Shown: positions 54,512-63,717, counted from the first letter of the stretch. The stretch is DNA of 64,000 nt from Denitrobaculum sp965225735 (GCA_965225735.1 CBDDBN010000030.1:1302001-1366000); one strand, 5' to 3'. A program made the numbers and translations. The notes: generated from the sequence alone by a model not told the origin.

Positions 54512-56320
54512 TCAGGTCTCCTCGGCCGGTAGGGTGATTTTGAAACGCGTACCGGCCACGTCTCCGGAACCGGTGAAGCGATTTTGTGCTGATATCTGCC
54601 CGCCGTGCGCCTCGACGATCTGCTTGGAGATACTGAGTCCCAGACCGGAATGAGTGCCGAATTTCTCTGACTTGGGGCGCTCGGTGTAGAAACGGTCGAA
54701 GATCGCTTCCAGCTTTCCTTCCGGAATGCCTGGGCCTTCGTCGGAAATGGTCAAGATGATCTCATTGTCCTGACGCTCGGCATGCAGCCGGATCAGACCG
54801 CCGGGTGGACTGAAGGTGACGGCGTTGCTGATCAGATTGCGCAAGACCTGACCTAGCCGCCCTTCGATGCCCTGGACGATCAACGGCCGATTGTCGGAAA
54901 CCTCGACCTGGAAGCGCGGTCCGTCCTCAGCTGTCGTGGCCCGGTGAACCTCGACCAGCGCGTCGAGCAGGCGACCGACATCGACCGATTCGGTTTGCGC
55001 TCGCGATAGCTCGGCATCCAGGCGGGAGGCGTCCGAAATGTCGGAGATCAGGCGGTCCAGGCGCTGAACGTCGTCCAGAATGATTGCCATCAGGCGCTTC
55101 TGTTGCTTGGGATCCTCAATTCGCGCCACAGTTTCCACCGCGCTGCGTAGAGAGGTCAGAGGATTCTTGATTTCATGCGCGACATCGGCGGCGAAACCTT
55201 CGATGGCATCGAGCCGGTTCCAGAGGGCCTCTGTCATATCGCGCAGGGCACCTGACAACTCGCCGATTTCGTCGCGCCGATAGGTGAAGTCCGGGATCTC
55301 ATACTGGCGCCCCTTACCATAGCGGACCCGGTCGGCGGCTTCGGCGAGACGCACCAGCGGCCGCGCGATGATGCCTGCCAGATAGAGCGAGATCAGGATC
55401 GTCATGCCCAGCGCGACGCCGCAGACCATCAGGATGTCGATCCGCCGATCACGTACGGCGGCTTCGATATGGCTGCCCCCGGTCGAAAGCATGAGGGCGC
55501 CCAGGATGCGACGGTAGCGCTGCACGGGCACGGCAACCGACAGGACCAGATGCGCAGAACGGTCCTGGCGCACCATCCCTGGGCTGTCGCCGCGCAGAGC
55601 CCCGAGCACTTCTTCGTAGTCGTTGGCCTTTTGTATCGAAGCCTCACGGTAGAGCTCGAAGTTTTCCTGGCCGGGCAGCCAGTTGACGAGCCGGTCTATC
55701 TGACGTGCCATCCAGCCCATGGGGAGGCCGCCTTCCGGCGGCGGCAACTCGATGATCTGCACCTGACCGCCCGGTCCGATCAGCACATAGCTGTCTGCGA
55801 TGATTTCCTTGTTTTCCTCGAAGAGGCGCGCGCGGACCCCGGTTTCCGGCAGCAGCACCCGCATCAGGCTGCGGGCTTGATCGGGCACCAGTTTTTCTTC
55901 GCCAATCTGGGCGGTCTCCACGGCGCTGTTGGCGAGACTGAGCGAGAAGGCGCGCGCCTGGATCCGAAGGGAGTCGAGTTCCGAGCCGATCAGCGATCGC
56001 TGATACTGCGTGAGATGGAGGAGCCCGAAGACAGGGATCAGCAGCACCAGCGTATTGAGCGCCAGGATCCGGCGGGTCAGCGGGGAGCGCCAGGAACGGC
56101 GCCAGCGCCGCTTTGCAACAGGGGCGGCGGCTTCCGGTTCTGCGGAGAGCGGTGTCGGACCGCTTTCTACCGCTTTTGGCTGGGCCGGGACTTCCTTGAG
56201 CTTGGCTCTGGCGAAATTTCTGAGGGCGCGAGCCGGAACCACCAGACGCGTCGCTTTGGCGCGCCGATCACTGTCAATGGTGATGCGCCGGTCACCGACG
56301 CCGGCCCGCCGCTCCGTCAC
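54512..56320 (-). CDS. chvG: Envelope-stress sensor histidine kinase ChvG
   Basis: A 602-residue membrane kinase with helices near 83-103 and 298-322 enclosing a periplasmic sensor (stimulus_sens_1 type). A HAMP region, HisKA with H382 in FAADVAHEIKNPLTSL and an intact ATPase (NLISNAVTFSP, DEGPGIPEGK, GTHSGLGLSIS) follow. ChvG responds to acid or cell-wall stress and phosphorylates ChvI in rhizobia and Caulobacter. It is coupled to chvI by a 4-base overlap. Confidence 0.94.
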   Translation of the reverse strand: MTERRAGVGDRRITIDSDRRAKATRLVVPARALRNFARAKLKEVPAQPKAVESGPTPLSAEPEAAAPVAKRRWRRSWRSPLTRRILALNTLVLLIPVFGLLHLTQYQRSLIGSELDSLRIQARAFSLSLANSAVETAQIGEEKLVPDQARSLMRVLLPETGVRARLFEENKEIIADSYVLIGPGGQVQIIELPPPEGGLPMGWMARQIDRLVNWLPGQENFELYREASIQKANDYEEVLGALRGDSPGMVRQDRSAHLVLSVAVPVQRYRRILGALMLSTGGSHIEAAVRDRRIDILMVCGVALGMTILISLYLAGIIARPLVRLAEAADRVRYGKGRQYEIPDFTYRRDEIGELSGALRDMTEALWNRLDAIEGFAADVAHEIKNPLTSLRSAVETVARIEDPKQQKRLMAIILDDVQRLDRLISDISDASRLDAELSRAQTESVDVGRLLDALVEVHRATTAEDGPRFQVEVSDNRPLIVQGIEGRLGQVLRNLISNAVTFSPPGGLIRLHAERQDNEIILTISDEGPGIPEGKLEAIFDRFYTERPKSEKFGTHSGLGLSISKQIVEAHGGQISAQNRFTGSGDVAGTRFKITLPAEET

Positions 56321-57021
56321 TGCTCGCGGTACCGGTACCCCACGCCATAGAGCGTCTCGATCTGCGCGAAGTCGTCGTCGGCATCCTTGAATTTTTTGCG
56401 TAACCGCTTGATATGGCTGTCAATCGTCCGGTCGTCGACGTAGATCGAATCGCCGTAGGCCGAATCCATCAGTTGGTCGCGATTCTTAACGTGGCCGGGG
56501 CGCTGGGCCAGGGCCTTGAGGATCAGGAACTCGGTAACCGTCAGGTTGATCGGCTCGCTCTTCCAGGTGCAGAGGTGACGTGCCGGATCCAGCATCAGAT
56601 CGCCGCGCACCAAGGGCGGTTCGACCCCTTCCTGCTCCGTTTCGTTCTGCGCCGCGCGCTCGCGCCTTAGCAACGCCCGGATCCGTTCGATCAAGAGACG
56701 CTGGGAAAAGGGTTTCGTGATGTAGTCGTCCGCGCCCATGCGCAGGCCGAGCACCTCGTCGATCTCATCGTCCTTCGAGGTCAGGAAAATGACCGGCACA
56801 TTGGACGTCTGGCGCAGCCGGCCCAACAGTTCCATGCCGTCCATGCGCGGCATCTTGATATCCAGGACCGCCAGATCCACGGGATTTGCATTCAGGCCCC
56901 GCATCGCCTCGGTGCCGTCGTTATAGGTGCGCACCTTGAAGCCTTCCGCCTCCAGCGCGATGGAGACAGAGGTCAGAATGTTACGGTCGTCATCGACCAG
57001 GGCAATTGTCGGCTGCATCAT
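56317..57021 (-). CDS. chvI: Response regulator ChvI (OmpR/PhoB class)
   Basis: A 234-residue regulator. The receiver has the acidic pocket LVDDD near residue 10, phospho-acceptor D54 in AVLDIKMPRMDG and the lysine in FLTSKDDEIDE. The C-terminal winged helix ends DRTIDSHIKRLRKKF and VGYRYRE. The start is ATG at 57021 or the adjacent ATG at 57018; no strong ribosome-binding site is seen. It is the first gene of a long minus-strand operon. Confidence 0.95.
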   Translation of the reverse strand: MMQPTIALVDDDRNILTSVSIALEAEGFKVRTYNDGTEAMRGLNANPVDLAVLDIKMPRMDGMELLGRLRQTSNVPVIFLTSKDDEIDEVLGLRMGADDYITKPFSQRLLIERIRALLRRERAAQNETEQEGVEPPLVRGDLMLDPARHLCTWKSEPINLTVTEFLILKALAQRPGHVKNRDQLMDSAYGDSIYVDDRTIDSHIKRLRKKFKDADDDFAQIETLYGVGYRYREQ

Positions 57022-57413
57022 CGTCTTTCTTTATAGTGTTTTTGACCCCCGGGGAACAACTTGCGCTTTTCCGGGGCAATTCTGTGGCTTTTCGCGCTCC
57101 AGTAATCGCCATTCTGTGGCGTTTTTGGGGCAAGCTGAAGGCGCAACCTGGATCATTGGTAAAGCCGCGATCGGACAAAAGCCCTCGATTCTCGAGAATC
57201 TGAGGGCTTTCCTGGTTAAGGCGCGCCACGGGGAAATGGGGACGGTCCCCTCCGCGCGACCACAGATTTGATACAAACAGGTGGCGGCTAGGTCTGTTAT
57301 CTCTGTCTTAAGATATTGTTTTTGCTTGTCATATTTTTGAAACGCTCGTGACTGTCGGCGGAGAATGCTCTGCTGCCGGACAAATCACTGCGCGCGAAAA
57401 CCGGACGGACTTC
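57022..57413. promoter_or_regulatory. Control region between chvI and the acyltransferase
   Basis: No gene is supported in these 392 bases. On the minus strand TTGTTC (57054-57059) and TATAAA (57030-57035), 18 bases apart, form a candidate chvI promoter; transcription would begin only a few bases before the ATG. ATTCTGTGGC occurs at 57079-57088 and again at 57111-57120, exactly 32 bases apart, a possible tandem regulator site. GGGGA-CGG-TCCCC lies near 57237-57250. Confidence 0.45.
57177..57210 (-). terminator. Strong hairpin upstream of chvI, terminator-like on the minus strand
   Basis: AAAGCCCTC and GAGGGCTTT, plus an inner GATTC/GAATC, build a stem of about 14 pairs around a TCGA loop. 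On the minus strand it is followed by TTTTGTC, as an intrinsic terminator would be. No gene ends here on that strand, so it may insulate chvI from upstream transcription or end a small RNA. Confidence 0.6.
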
Positions 57414-59399
57414 ATGAAGGATTACAGAGCCGACATCGACGGACTGCGCGGCATTGCCGTACTGGCTGTAATCGCGTTTCACATCGATGAAAGTCTGCTC
57501 CCAGGCGGGTTCGCCGGTGTCGATATCTTTTTCGTCATCTCCGGTTTTCTTATATCCCGCAATATCTTAACTGAGATTTCGGAAGAACGTTTTTCGCTTC
57601 TGGACTTCTACCGCCGACGGGTAAAGCGCATCGCGCCGGCGCTTTTGGTCGTCATTGCCGCGACGTTGGTCTTCGCGCAGTTTTGGCTGCTGCCCGAGGA
57701 TGCGGAGCGCGCAGCGGATTCGGCACTTTGGTCCTTGTTTTCGCTGTCGAATTTCTATTTCTGGCTCAACCTCGATAGCAGCTATTTCGCCGAGGCCAGC
57801 AACGAGTTGCCCCTGCTGCATCTCTGGTCGTTGGCCGTAGAGGAGCAATTTTATCTGATCTGGCCGTTGCTTTTGCTTCTGCTCTATCGCGCCGGACGAA
57901 CCTCTAACTTGATGATTTTAATGATTATTATGGCTCTGGCGTCATTTCTGTACGCCGAGGTCGCATTTCATCAGGACCCAGCCTTCGCCTACTACATGCT
58001 GCCAACGCGGGCGGGTGAGCTGCTCCTTGGCGCGCTGGTCGCTGTGGCCGTGATGCGAGACGCAGGGCGCGTTGTTCCTGCCGCCGCGATGGCACCGCTG
58101 AGCTGGTTGGGCGCGGCACTCTTGGTCTCAAGTCTGGTGCTGCTCTCGGAAAGCCTCGTTTTTCCAGGCCTTTACGCCATCCCGCCGGCCCTCGGAGCTG
58201 CGCTTGTTATCCTGGCGGGACAGTATCACTCCGGCGGATGCGCGCGGCTTCTCGCATTCAAGCCTTTGGTTTGGGTCGGTCTGATTTCCTATTCCGCCTA
58301 TCTCTGGCACTGGCCGCTTCTTGCTTTTCTGCGTTATGGCTACGGCGAGATTTCGGCCGTCATGGGCGTCGCCGTCTTTGTGGCGACGCTTTCACTCGCA
58401 TGGCTGACCTACCGTTTCGTGGAGCAACCGGCCAGACATTCCAAGGCGCCCGCGGGGAAAATCATTCTTTCTCAATATCTTGTGCCTGCCAGCCTTTTGG
58501 CGTGCATCAGCCTGGGTGCCATGTACGTCGACGGTTATGGCAGTCGTTTTTTCTCCGATGCCTATCGGGCGGAACTACGAGATCTCCGGGCGATCAAGGC
58601 GCGAAGTTATCGCTTCAGCTATGTCTGCCAGGAAAAACGCCTCTCCGAAGCTGATCTGAAAAAGGAAGACTGCGTCCTGGGTGCAGACAATGCCCGCGCG
58701 CCAAGGGTCATTCTCTGGGGCGACTCCAACGCCAGTCATTATGTGGGGATGATTGCCAGTTTTGCCCGCGATGCCGGCTTTAAATTCCGTAATCTCGCCG
58801 TTGGCGCCTGTCCCGGCATCGACGGTGATCCGGCGCCTTTTGTGACTGCCGAACGCCTGTCCGATTGCCGGGCCTCACTTTCCATCGCGCGTCCAGGGCT
58901 TGAGGACTTCGACGTTGTCATTCTGTCATCCTCCTGGACGAGTTACGAAGGTTCGCGCGCTGGACTCATGCGGCGGGTCATGGCGACGGCGGAGCGTCTC
59001 GAACAATCCGGGAAGACCGTCATTCTCCTGGGCAAGGTTCCGACGATTTCGGGTTTTGATCATCGCTGCCAGGAAAAAGCACTCAGCATTCCCTTCCTCG
59101 ACTGTCCGAACCCCCAGAATCCGGTGGCTTCCGACATCAAGGCGGTGAATATCGGCCTGCGGGCCTTTGCCGCGCGTCACGACAACATCGCCTATTTCGA
59201 CGCCGCACCCTATCTTTGCCCGAAAGGAAATTGTGCTGCCTTCGACCGGACGGGCCTACAGGTCTATCGAGACTTTTCTCACCTGACCATGGCGGCTTCC
59301 TGGCGTCTTGGCCGAAGAATTCTCGAACATCAGGGCCTGCCGCTCGCCTTCGCCTTTATCAAGGAACCATCTCGGCAGTTGGCGGAAGAAAGGCGATAA
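57414..59399 (+). CDS. AT3-SGNH membrane O-acyltransferase (OafA/YrhL family)
   Basis: A 661-residue protein. The N-terminal 370 residues are an AT3 acyltransferase with about ten helices, opening YRADIDGLRGIAVLAVIAFH and GGFAGVDIFFVISGFLIS. The C-terminal SGNH domain has the nucleophile S438 in GDSNASHYVG and the D620/H623 pair in YRDFSHLTM. Fusions of this type acetylate surface polysaccharides or peptidoglycan. The ATG at 57414 is chosen because it begins the conserved domain. Lying next to chvI hints at envelope modification, but no shared operon exists. Confidence 0.9.
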   Translation: MKDYRADIDGLRGIAVLAVIAFHIDESLLPGGFAGVDIFFVISGFLISRNILTEISEERFSLLDFYRRRVKRIAPALLVVIAATLVFAQFWLLPEDAERAADSALWSLFSLSNFYFWLNLDSSYFAEASNELPLLHLWSLAVEEQFYLIWPLLLLLLYRAGRTSNLMILMIIMALASFLYAEVAFHQDPAFAYYMLPTRAGELLLGALVAVAVMRDAGRVVPAAAMAPLSWLGAALLVSSLVLLSESLVFPGLYAIPPALGAALVILAGQYHSGGCARLLAFKPLVWVGLISYSAYLWHWPLLAFLRYGYGEISAVMGVAVFVATLSLAWLTYRFVEQPARHSKAPAGKIILSQYLVPASLLACISLGAMYVDGYGSRFFSDAYRAELRDLRAIKARSYRFSYVCQEKRLSEADLKKEDCVLGADNARAPRVILWGDSNASHYVGMIASFARDAGFKFRNLAVGACPGIDGDPAPFVTAERLSDCRASLSIARPGLEDFDVVILSSSWTSYEGSRAGLMRRVMATAERLEQSGKTVILLGKVPTISGFDHRCQEKALSIPFLDCPNPQNPVASDIKAVNIGLRAFAARHDNIAYFDAAPYLCPKGNCAAFDRTGLQVYRDFSHLTMAASWRLGRRILEHQGLPLAFAFIKEPSRQLAEERR

Positions 59400-59467
59400 A
59401 CAGATAACTGGCTTCCAGTGCCTATCCCCTATGGTCATCGCTGGCCCGCGGCGCTAAAGATGGCGTC

Positions 59468-60490
59468 ATGACCAACGAGATCCAAACCACCGATGTTGCG
59501 GTGATCGGCGCGGGCCCTGTCGGGCTCTTCGCCGTCTTCGAATGCGGCATGCTGAAGATGCGCTGTCATGTCATCGATGCTCTGGAAGGCATCGGAGGAC
59601 AGTGCACGGCCCTCTATCCGGAAAAGCCGATCTACGACATCCCAGGCTATCCTTGTGTCCATGCTGCCGAATTGATCGATCAGCTTGAAATCCAGGCTGC
59701 TCCTTTTGATCCCGTCTTCCATCTGGATCAGCAGGTCGAAAGCTTGAAGCAGCATGACGATGGAGGTTGGTTGCTGGGCACCGGCAAAGGCACGCAAATC
59801 CATGCCCGCGCAGTGATCATCGCTGCCGGCGCCGGCGCCTTCGGACCGAACCGGCCGCCATTGGAGGGGCTTGAAGACTACGAGGGCAAATCGGTGTTTT
59901 ACATGGTCCGGCGCCGCGAAGACCTACGCGGCAAACGCGTCGTGATCGCTGGCGGCGGCGACTCCGCAGTCGACTGGGCGCTGTCCCTTTCAGAAGTTGC
60001 CGAGAAGGTCTACGTGGTCCACCGCCGGGACCGTTTCCGCGCGGCGCCTGACAGTGTGGAGCGCATGCGCGCGCTTTCGGAGACCCCAAAACTCGACCTC
60101 ATTGTCCCCTATCAGCTCTCCGGCTTGGAAGGCAACGGCGGACAGCTTTCAGCTGTTAAGGTCGCGACCCTGGATGGTGAGGAAAAGGCGCTGGAGGCCG
60201 ATGTCCTGTTGCCATTCTATGGTCTGGCGACCTCGCTGGGGCCAATCGCGGGTTGGGGCCTGGATGCGGATGAACGGCAGCATATCGTCGTCAATCCAGC
60301 GACGAGTGAGACCAATCAGCAGGGAATTTTCGCGATCGGGGACATCTCGACCTATACAGGCAAGCTGAAACTGATCTTGACCGGGTTTTCCGAGGCGGCC
60401 ATGGCGGCCCATGCCATTCACCGGCTTGTTTACCCTGAGCAGGAGCTGCATTTCGAGTATTCGACTTCCAAGGGCGTGCCGATCGGATAA
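59468..60490 (+). CDS. Ferredoxin/flavodoxin-NADP reductase, thioredoxin reductase-like type
   Basis: A 340-residue FAD enzyme with GAGPVG at residues 14-19 for FAD and GGGDSAVDWAL starting at residue 162 for NADPH. It lacks the CxxC redox pair of thioredoxin reductase between these sites, and it has the GGQCTALYPEKPIYDIPGYP segment typical of YumC-like ferredoxin-NADP reductases. The C-terminus (AIHRLVYPEQELHFEYSTSKG) also fits that family. It lies 68 bases after the acyltransferase. Confidence 0.92.
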   Translation: MTNEIQTTDVAVIGAGPVGLFAVFECGMLKMRCHVIDALEGIGGQCTALYPEKPIYDIPGYPCVHAAELIDQLEIQAAPFDPVFHLDQQVESLKQHDDGGWLLGTGKGTQIHARAVIIAAGAGAFGPNRPPLEGLEDYEGKSVFYMVRRREDLRGKRVVIAGGGDSAVDWALSLSEVAEKVYVVHRRDRFRAAPDSVERMRALSETPKLDLIVPYQLSGLEGNGGQLSAVKVATLDGEEKALEADVLLPFYGLATSLGPIAGWGLDADERQHIVVNPATSETNQQGIFAIGDISTYTGKLKLILTGFSEAAMAAHAIHRLVYPEQELHFEYSTSKGVPIG

Positions 60491-60547
60491 TCCTGATCGG
60501 CACACTGGAAGTCTCAAACAAAGCCGGCAACAGGAGCCGCCCGCAGC

Positions 60548-61315
60548 ATGGCAGAGAAAGACGCAGCTGAAACGGAAACGACACCGGGCACGATCATCCG
60601 TGGGCTCATGCGATCGGCTGGGCAGGTCAGCCTTTCCACGTCCCTGGCCCGCGATGGATCCGGGAGACCTTACATTTCGCTGGCACTTGTCGCGCTCGAT
60701 CAGGACGTGAGTCCTTTGTTGTTGCTTTCGGATCTGGCGGACCACACTGCCAACCTGAAAGCCAATCCCGAGATTGCCCTGCTGTTCGATGGCACCAGCG
60801 GCTATCGGGATCCCTTGGCCGGACCGCGCGCATCTGTGCTTGGACGTATGGAAGTGGTCGAGGACCAGCGTTTGCTGAAGCGTTTTCTGCGTCGTCACCC
60901 GGGTTCGGAGCTCTACGCCGGTTTCAAGGACTTCAATCTCTATCGCATGGAAGTGGAAAGCGCCCACCTCGTTGCTGGTTTCGGCCAGATTCACTGGGTC
61001 GGTGCGGCCGAGGTTCTGTTCGATGTGACCGGCACCGCCGCTTTGTCAACGGCCGAAGAGGACATCGTAAGCCACATGAACCAGGACCACGCCGATGCCG
61101 TGGACCTGATCGCGACCCGGATTGCTATGCGACCCGCAGCCAGCGAAGAAACGCCTTGGATTATGTCCGGCGTGGATCCTGAAGGCTGTGATCTGCGCTG
61201 CGGTGCGGATCTCACCCGAGTGACCTTCGATAAGACTGTAAGGGATGCCGAAACCGCGCGGGTCGAACTGGTGAGGCTCACGAAGCGCGCGCGACAGCGC
61301 ATCAATCAAGAATGA
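60548..61315 (+). CDS. HugZ-like pyridoxamine 5'-phosphate oxidase-fold protein
   Basis: A 255-residue protein with an N-terminal split-barrel domain (GQVSLSTSLARDGSGRPYISL, LKANPEIALLFDG, DPLAGPRASVLGRM) and a C-terminal DUF2470 domain (EDIVSHMNQDHADAVDLIA). Relatives include HugZ haem oxygenases, but many members have unknown substrates. It lies 57 bases after the reductase, which could supply electrons (inference). Its 3' end overlaps the convergent gene by 14 bases. Confidence 0.85.
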   Translation: MAEKDAAETETTPGTIIRGLMRSAGQVSLSTSLARDGSGRPYISLALVALDQDVSPLLLLSDLADHTANLKANPEIALLFDGTSGYRDPLAGPRASVLGRMEVVEDQRLLKRFLRRHPGSELYAGFKDFNLYRMEVESAHLVAGFGQIHWVGAAEVLFDVTGTAALSTAEEDIVSHMNQDHADAVDLIATRIAMRPAASEETPWIMSGVDPEGCDLRCGADLTRVTFDKTVRDAETARVELVRLTKRARQRINQE

Positions 61316-61862
61316 TGATCTCTTCATCGTCCTCGTTTTCCAGGATGACAACACTTTCCTGTTCTTCGATGATGAAGATACCGTCCTCTTCACCCTCGTC
61401 GATGATGACGTGGGTCGCGGAGCCCTCATAAAAGAGGAATTCCGGCTTGTCTGGCCAGTCTTCGACCACGACTACCTCGCCGTCGAAGAATTCTGCTTCG
61501 TCAGTCGGTACCCGCGCAACAATAACGGTTGGCAACGCGGCTGTATCCTCGATCGGGATCAGCGCGAGGCGCGTTTCTTCATCCCTGTCTGTCTGAATTT
61601 GCCAGGTACCGTCCGGTCGGCGGCAGGCCGTGCCATAGGCGTCCTGCTGCTGTCCCGCGATCGTAATCTCCGTTCGATATTCACGGCAGTAAACTTCGCT
61701 GGCTTTAGCATCGGAGACCATCATGGCGATGGAGAGGAGTGTAACGAAGAAGCCGATTGCGAAGACGGAGATGAGAAAACCGGTTTCCCATCGTGGCAAT
61801 AGCTCTTTAAGGCTCGGCTGCAATTTGCAGACCTCCTTCTGTTGTTCGTTAAGCACTGGCAT
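61302..61862 (-). CDS. Acidic single-pass membrane protein, unknown function
   Basis: A 186-residue protein with one membrane helix at about residues 28-49 and a non-cytoplasmic part that begins YCREYRTEITIAG and AYGTACRRPDGTWQI, a motif seen at the ends of some surface-antigen-like proteins. The last 30 residues alternate acidic runs with Ile/Val. It overlaps the upstream Xre gene by 14 bases and the convergent HugZ-like gene by 14. No function is proposed. Confidence 0.75.
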   Translation of the reverse strand: MPVLNEQQKEVCKLQPSLKELLPRWETGFLISVFAIGFFVTLLSIAMMVSDAKASEVYCREYRTEITIAGQQQDAYGTACRRPDGTWQIQTDRDEETRLALIPIEDTAALPTVIVARVPTDEAEFFDGEVVVVEDWPDKPEFLFYEGSATHVIIDEGEEDGIFIIEEQESVVILENEDDEEIIILD

Positions 61863-62079
61863 CGGGTTTTTCCTCCGCGTTTGGTTCGAAGGCGAGAATG
61901 TCTCCGGGCTGGCAGTCCAGTGCGTCGCAGATGGCGTCCAGGGTGGAGAAACGAACAGCGCGGGCGCGGCCGGATTTCAGTATTGAGAGGTTCGGCACAG
62001 TGATGCCGATCTGTTCTGCCAGTTGACTCAACTGCATCTTGCGTTGGGCCAGAACGACATCGAGATTGACGATGATCAT
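61849..62079 (-). CDS. Xre-family small transcriptional regulator (YozG-like)
   Basis: A 76-residue helix-turn-helix protein starting MIIVNLDVVLAQRKMQLSQLAEQIGITVPNLSILKSGRARAVRF, with the DALDCQPGDILAF end typical of regulators paired with DUF2975 proteins. The ATG at 62079 follows AAGGAA by about 6 bases; a longer frame from 62472 is antisense-like shadow. It lies 20 bases after the DUF2975 gene. Confidence 0.9.
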   Translation of the reverse strand: MIIVNLDVVLAQRKMQLSQLAEQIGITVPNLSILKSGRARAVRFSTLDAICDALDCQPGDILAFEPNAEEKPDASA

Positions 62080-62099
62080 GGTCTTTCCTTTTGGCCTCG

Positions 62100-62747
62100 C
62101 TAGATCAGGTGGTCCATTTCGTCCTGCAGTCGCGCGCCCTTTTCCATCACGCGGGCGATCAGCACGATGGCTATACCGCAGAGCAGGAAAGGCAGGGGCA
62201 GACGGATCTCGCGCACCAGTTCCCAATCGTCTCCCGGTTCTATATCGGTGGTAACCGCGACGAACTCCTGCATGATGTAGAGTTCTGTTAGGCTGTCGAG
62301 AACGGCGACCGCCGCGGCCATGCAGAAGAGCAAACCGATGTTCCGAATGCGCCGGGCGTTTTCCGGCGAAAAGATCTCTCCGCGCTGATAGGCGGCGAAA
62401 AGCCTTTCGATTTGAAAGACCAGCAAGCCGTAAAATGTCACGGTCATTAGGAACAGCAGGAGCCCGACCCACTCGAAACGTTCTTCCAACTCGTCGAGCA
62501 GGAGCTCTTGCTCAGTCTCCTCCTCTTCCTCTGCTGTGGTCTCACCCTGGCTCGCTTCGTCTTCAAGAGGGATCTCGTCTTCGCCCGAGATGACTCCGAG
62601 ATTGATGCCATCGATTCCGAGCCAAACCGTCCCCTTGTCCAGAATCAGAGTGGCGAGAGTTGCGATTGTGATCACTCCGAGCAGAGCAAAAAGCCCCATT
62701 CGAATGCGTTGACTGAAGCGACTGATTTGATCGTCCAGGCCGTCCAT
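62100..62747 (-). CDS. DUF2975 membrane protein
   Basis: A 215-residue protein with four helices near 17-36, 92-112, 137-157 and 182-202, matching DUF2975. An unusual acidic loop, residues about 57-90, with a run of glutamates, separates the first two helices. GGGGAAG lies just before the ATG. DUF2975 proteins are commonly encoded with small Xre regulators, as here; their biochemical role is unknown. Confidence 0.85.
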   Translation of the reverse strand: MDGLDDQISRFSQRIRMGLFALLGVITIATLATLILDKGTVWLGIDGINLGVISGEDEIPLEDEASQGETTAEEEEETEQELLLDELEERFEWVGLLLFLMTVTFYGLLVFQIERLFAAYQRGEIFSPENARRIRNIGLLFCMAAAVAVLDSLTELYIMQEFVAVTTDIEPGDDWELVREIRLPLPFLLCGIAIVLIARVMEKGARLQDEMDHLI

Positions 62748-63141
62748 CTTCTTCCCCGTGCGTTGTGTGACTGCTGCCTAGGTAACCAATGAAAATTCGA
62801 AATTCAATATAAAATTATCGATAAACAATAAAAAATAAGCGAAAAAAGGAAAATACATAGCGATTTTCAAAGCCTGAAAAACCGCTTTTAACCTGCCAAA
62901 CCAGGCCCTTAGGCTGATAGGCGGGGCAAACATCCAATGATGCGACAGATATCGGAGCGCTCAGTCATTTAAGAAAACCGACCGAACGGCACACGCTGTG
63001 AGATGAAGTGGCGCTCGCACTGGCAGGGACTGCGAAAGCGATCCGACGACAGGCGACGGGTGAGTATTAGCGCGATAACGAAGGCACTCGAACGACAGAG
63101 CTCGAGAAGCCCATGAAACGGATCTTCAGTAACTATTAGTT
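62748..63141. promoter_or_regulatory. AT-rich control region upstream of the DUF2975 cassette
   Basis: No gene is supported in these 394 bases. The part from 62790 to 62880 is strikingly AT-rich. TTATCGATAA at 62815-62824 is a perfect 10-base palindrome and a candidate site for the small Xre regulator. The rest, to the end of the PAS gene, shows nothing clear. Confidence 0.45.
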
Positions 63142-63717
63142 TTAATTGATTTTTTCGATCATCTCGCCGCCTTCGAGCGGGATGATTCGGATGTGGCGTT
63201 CCTTCGTTCTTTCGGCCTCGGCTTTGTCGAGGCTTGTCTTACGGCAGTTTACGATGCCCACCAGTCCCTCGGCGTGACCCCGCTCGTCAAACAGCGGCAA
63301 GAGCAAGCGTTCACCGAACCAGGGGCGCGGCCATTCGTGGAATAGGCGACCCGAAACGATAGAGATCGCCGGCATTTCCACGCAGGCCAGAAAGTAGGAG
63401 GCAACGCGCGGATAGGCTTCGGGTTCGACAATTTCCTGAAGGTATTTGCCAATCAGGTTTTCTGAATAGCGGCTTGCTGCTTCGGCGCCGATTTCGCGGT
63501 AATAGAGCTGCCGCTCCTCAGGAACGAAGTCCATCAGCCAGACGTGGGTGCGTGCCGCGCCCAACTGATCCGGATCCAGATGGCGGCGACCGGGAGGATG
63601 AGACAATTGCCCAAGGCTGCGCCAGTGATTCAGAAGGACACGCGTTTCGTCACAGGTGATGTATTGGGCGGCTCTGATTGCGGCTTTCCGCCAGGAATGG
63701 GTTTGCGTGTAGGCCAC
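63142..63717 (-). CDS. PAS_5-type sensory domain protein
   Basis: A 191-residue soluble protein that is essentially one PAS-like domain: WRSLGQLSHPPGRRHLDPDQLG, VWLMDFVPEERQLYYREIGAEAASRY, LIGKYLQEIVEP and ERLLLPLFDERGHAEGLVGIV. Such stand-alone PAS_5 proteins are frequent in Rhodospirillales; their signal and partner are unknown. The start at 63717 lacks a strong ribosome-binding site, and a start about 10 residues later is possible. Confidence 0.75.
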   Translation of the reverse strand: MAYTQTHSWRKAAIRAAQYITCDETRVLLNHWRSLGQLSHPPGRRHLDPDQLGAARTHVWLMDFVPEERQLYYREIGAEAASRYSENLIGKYLQEIVEPEAYPRVASYFLACVEMPAISIVSGRLFHEWPRPWFGERLLLPLFDERGHAEGLVGIVNCRKTSLDKAEAERTKERHIRIIPLEGGEMIEKIN

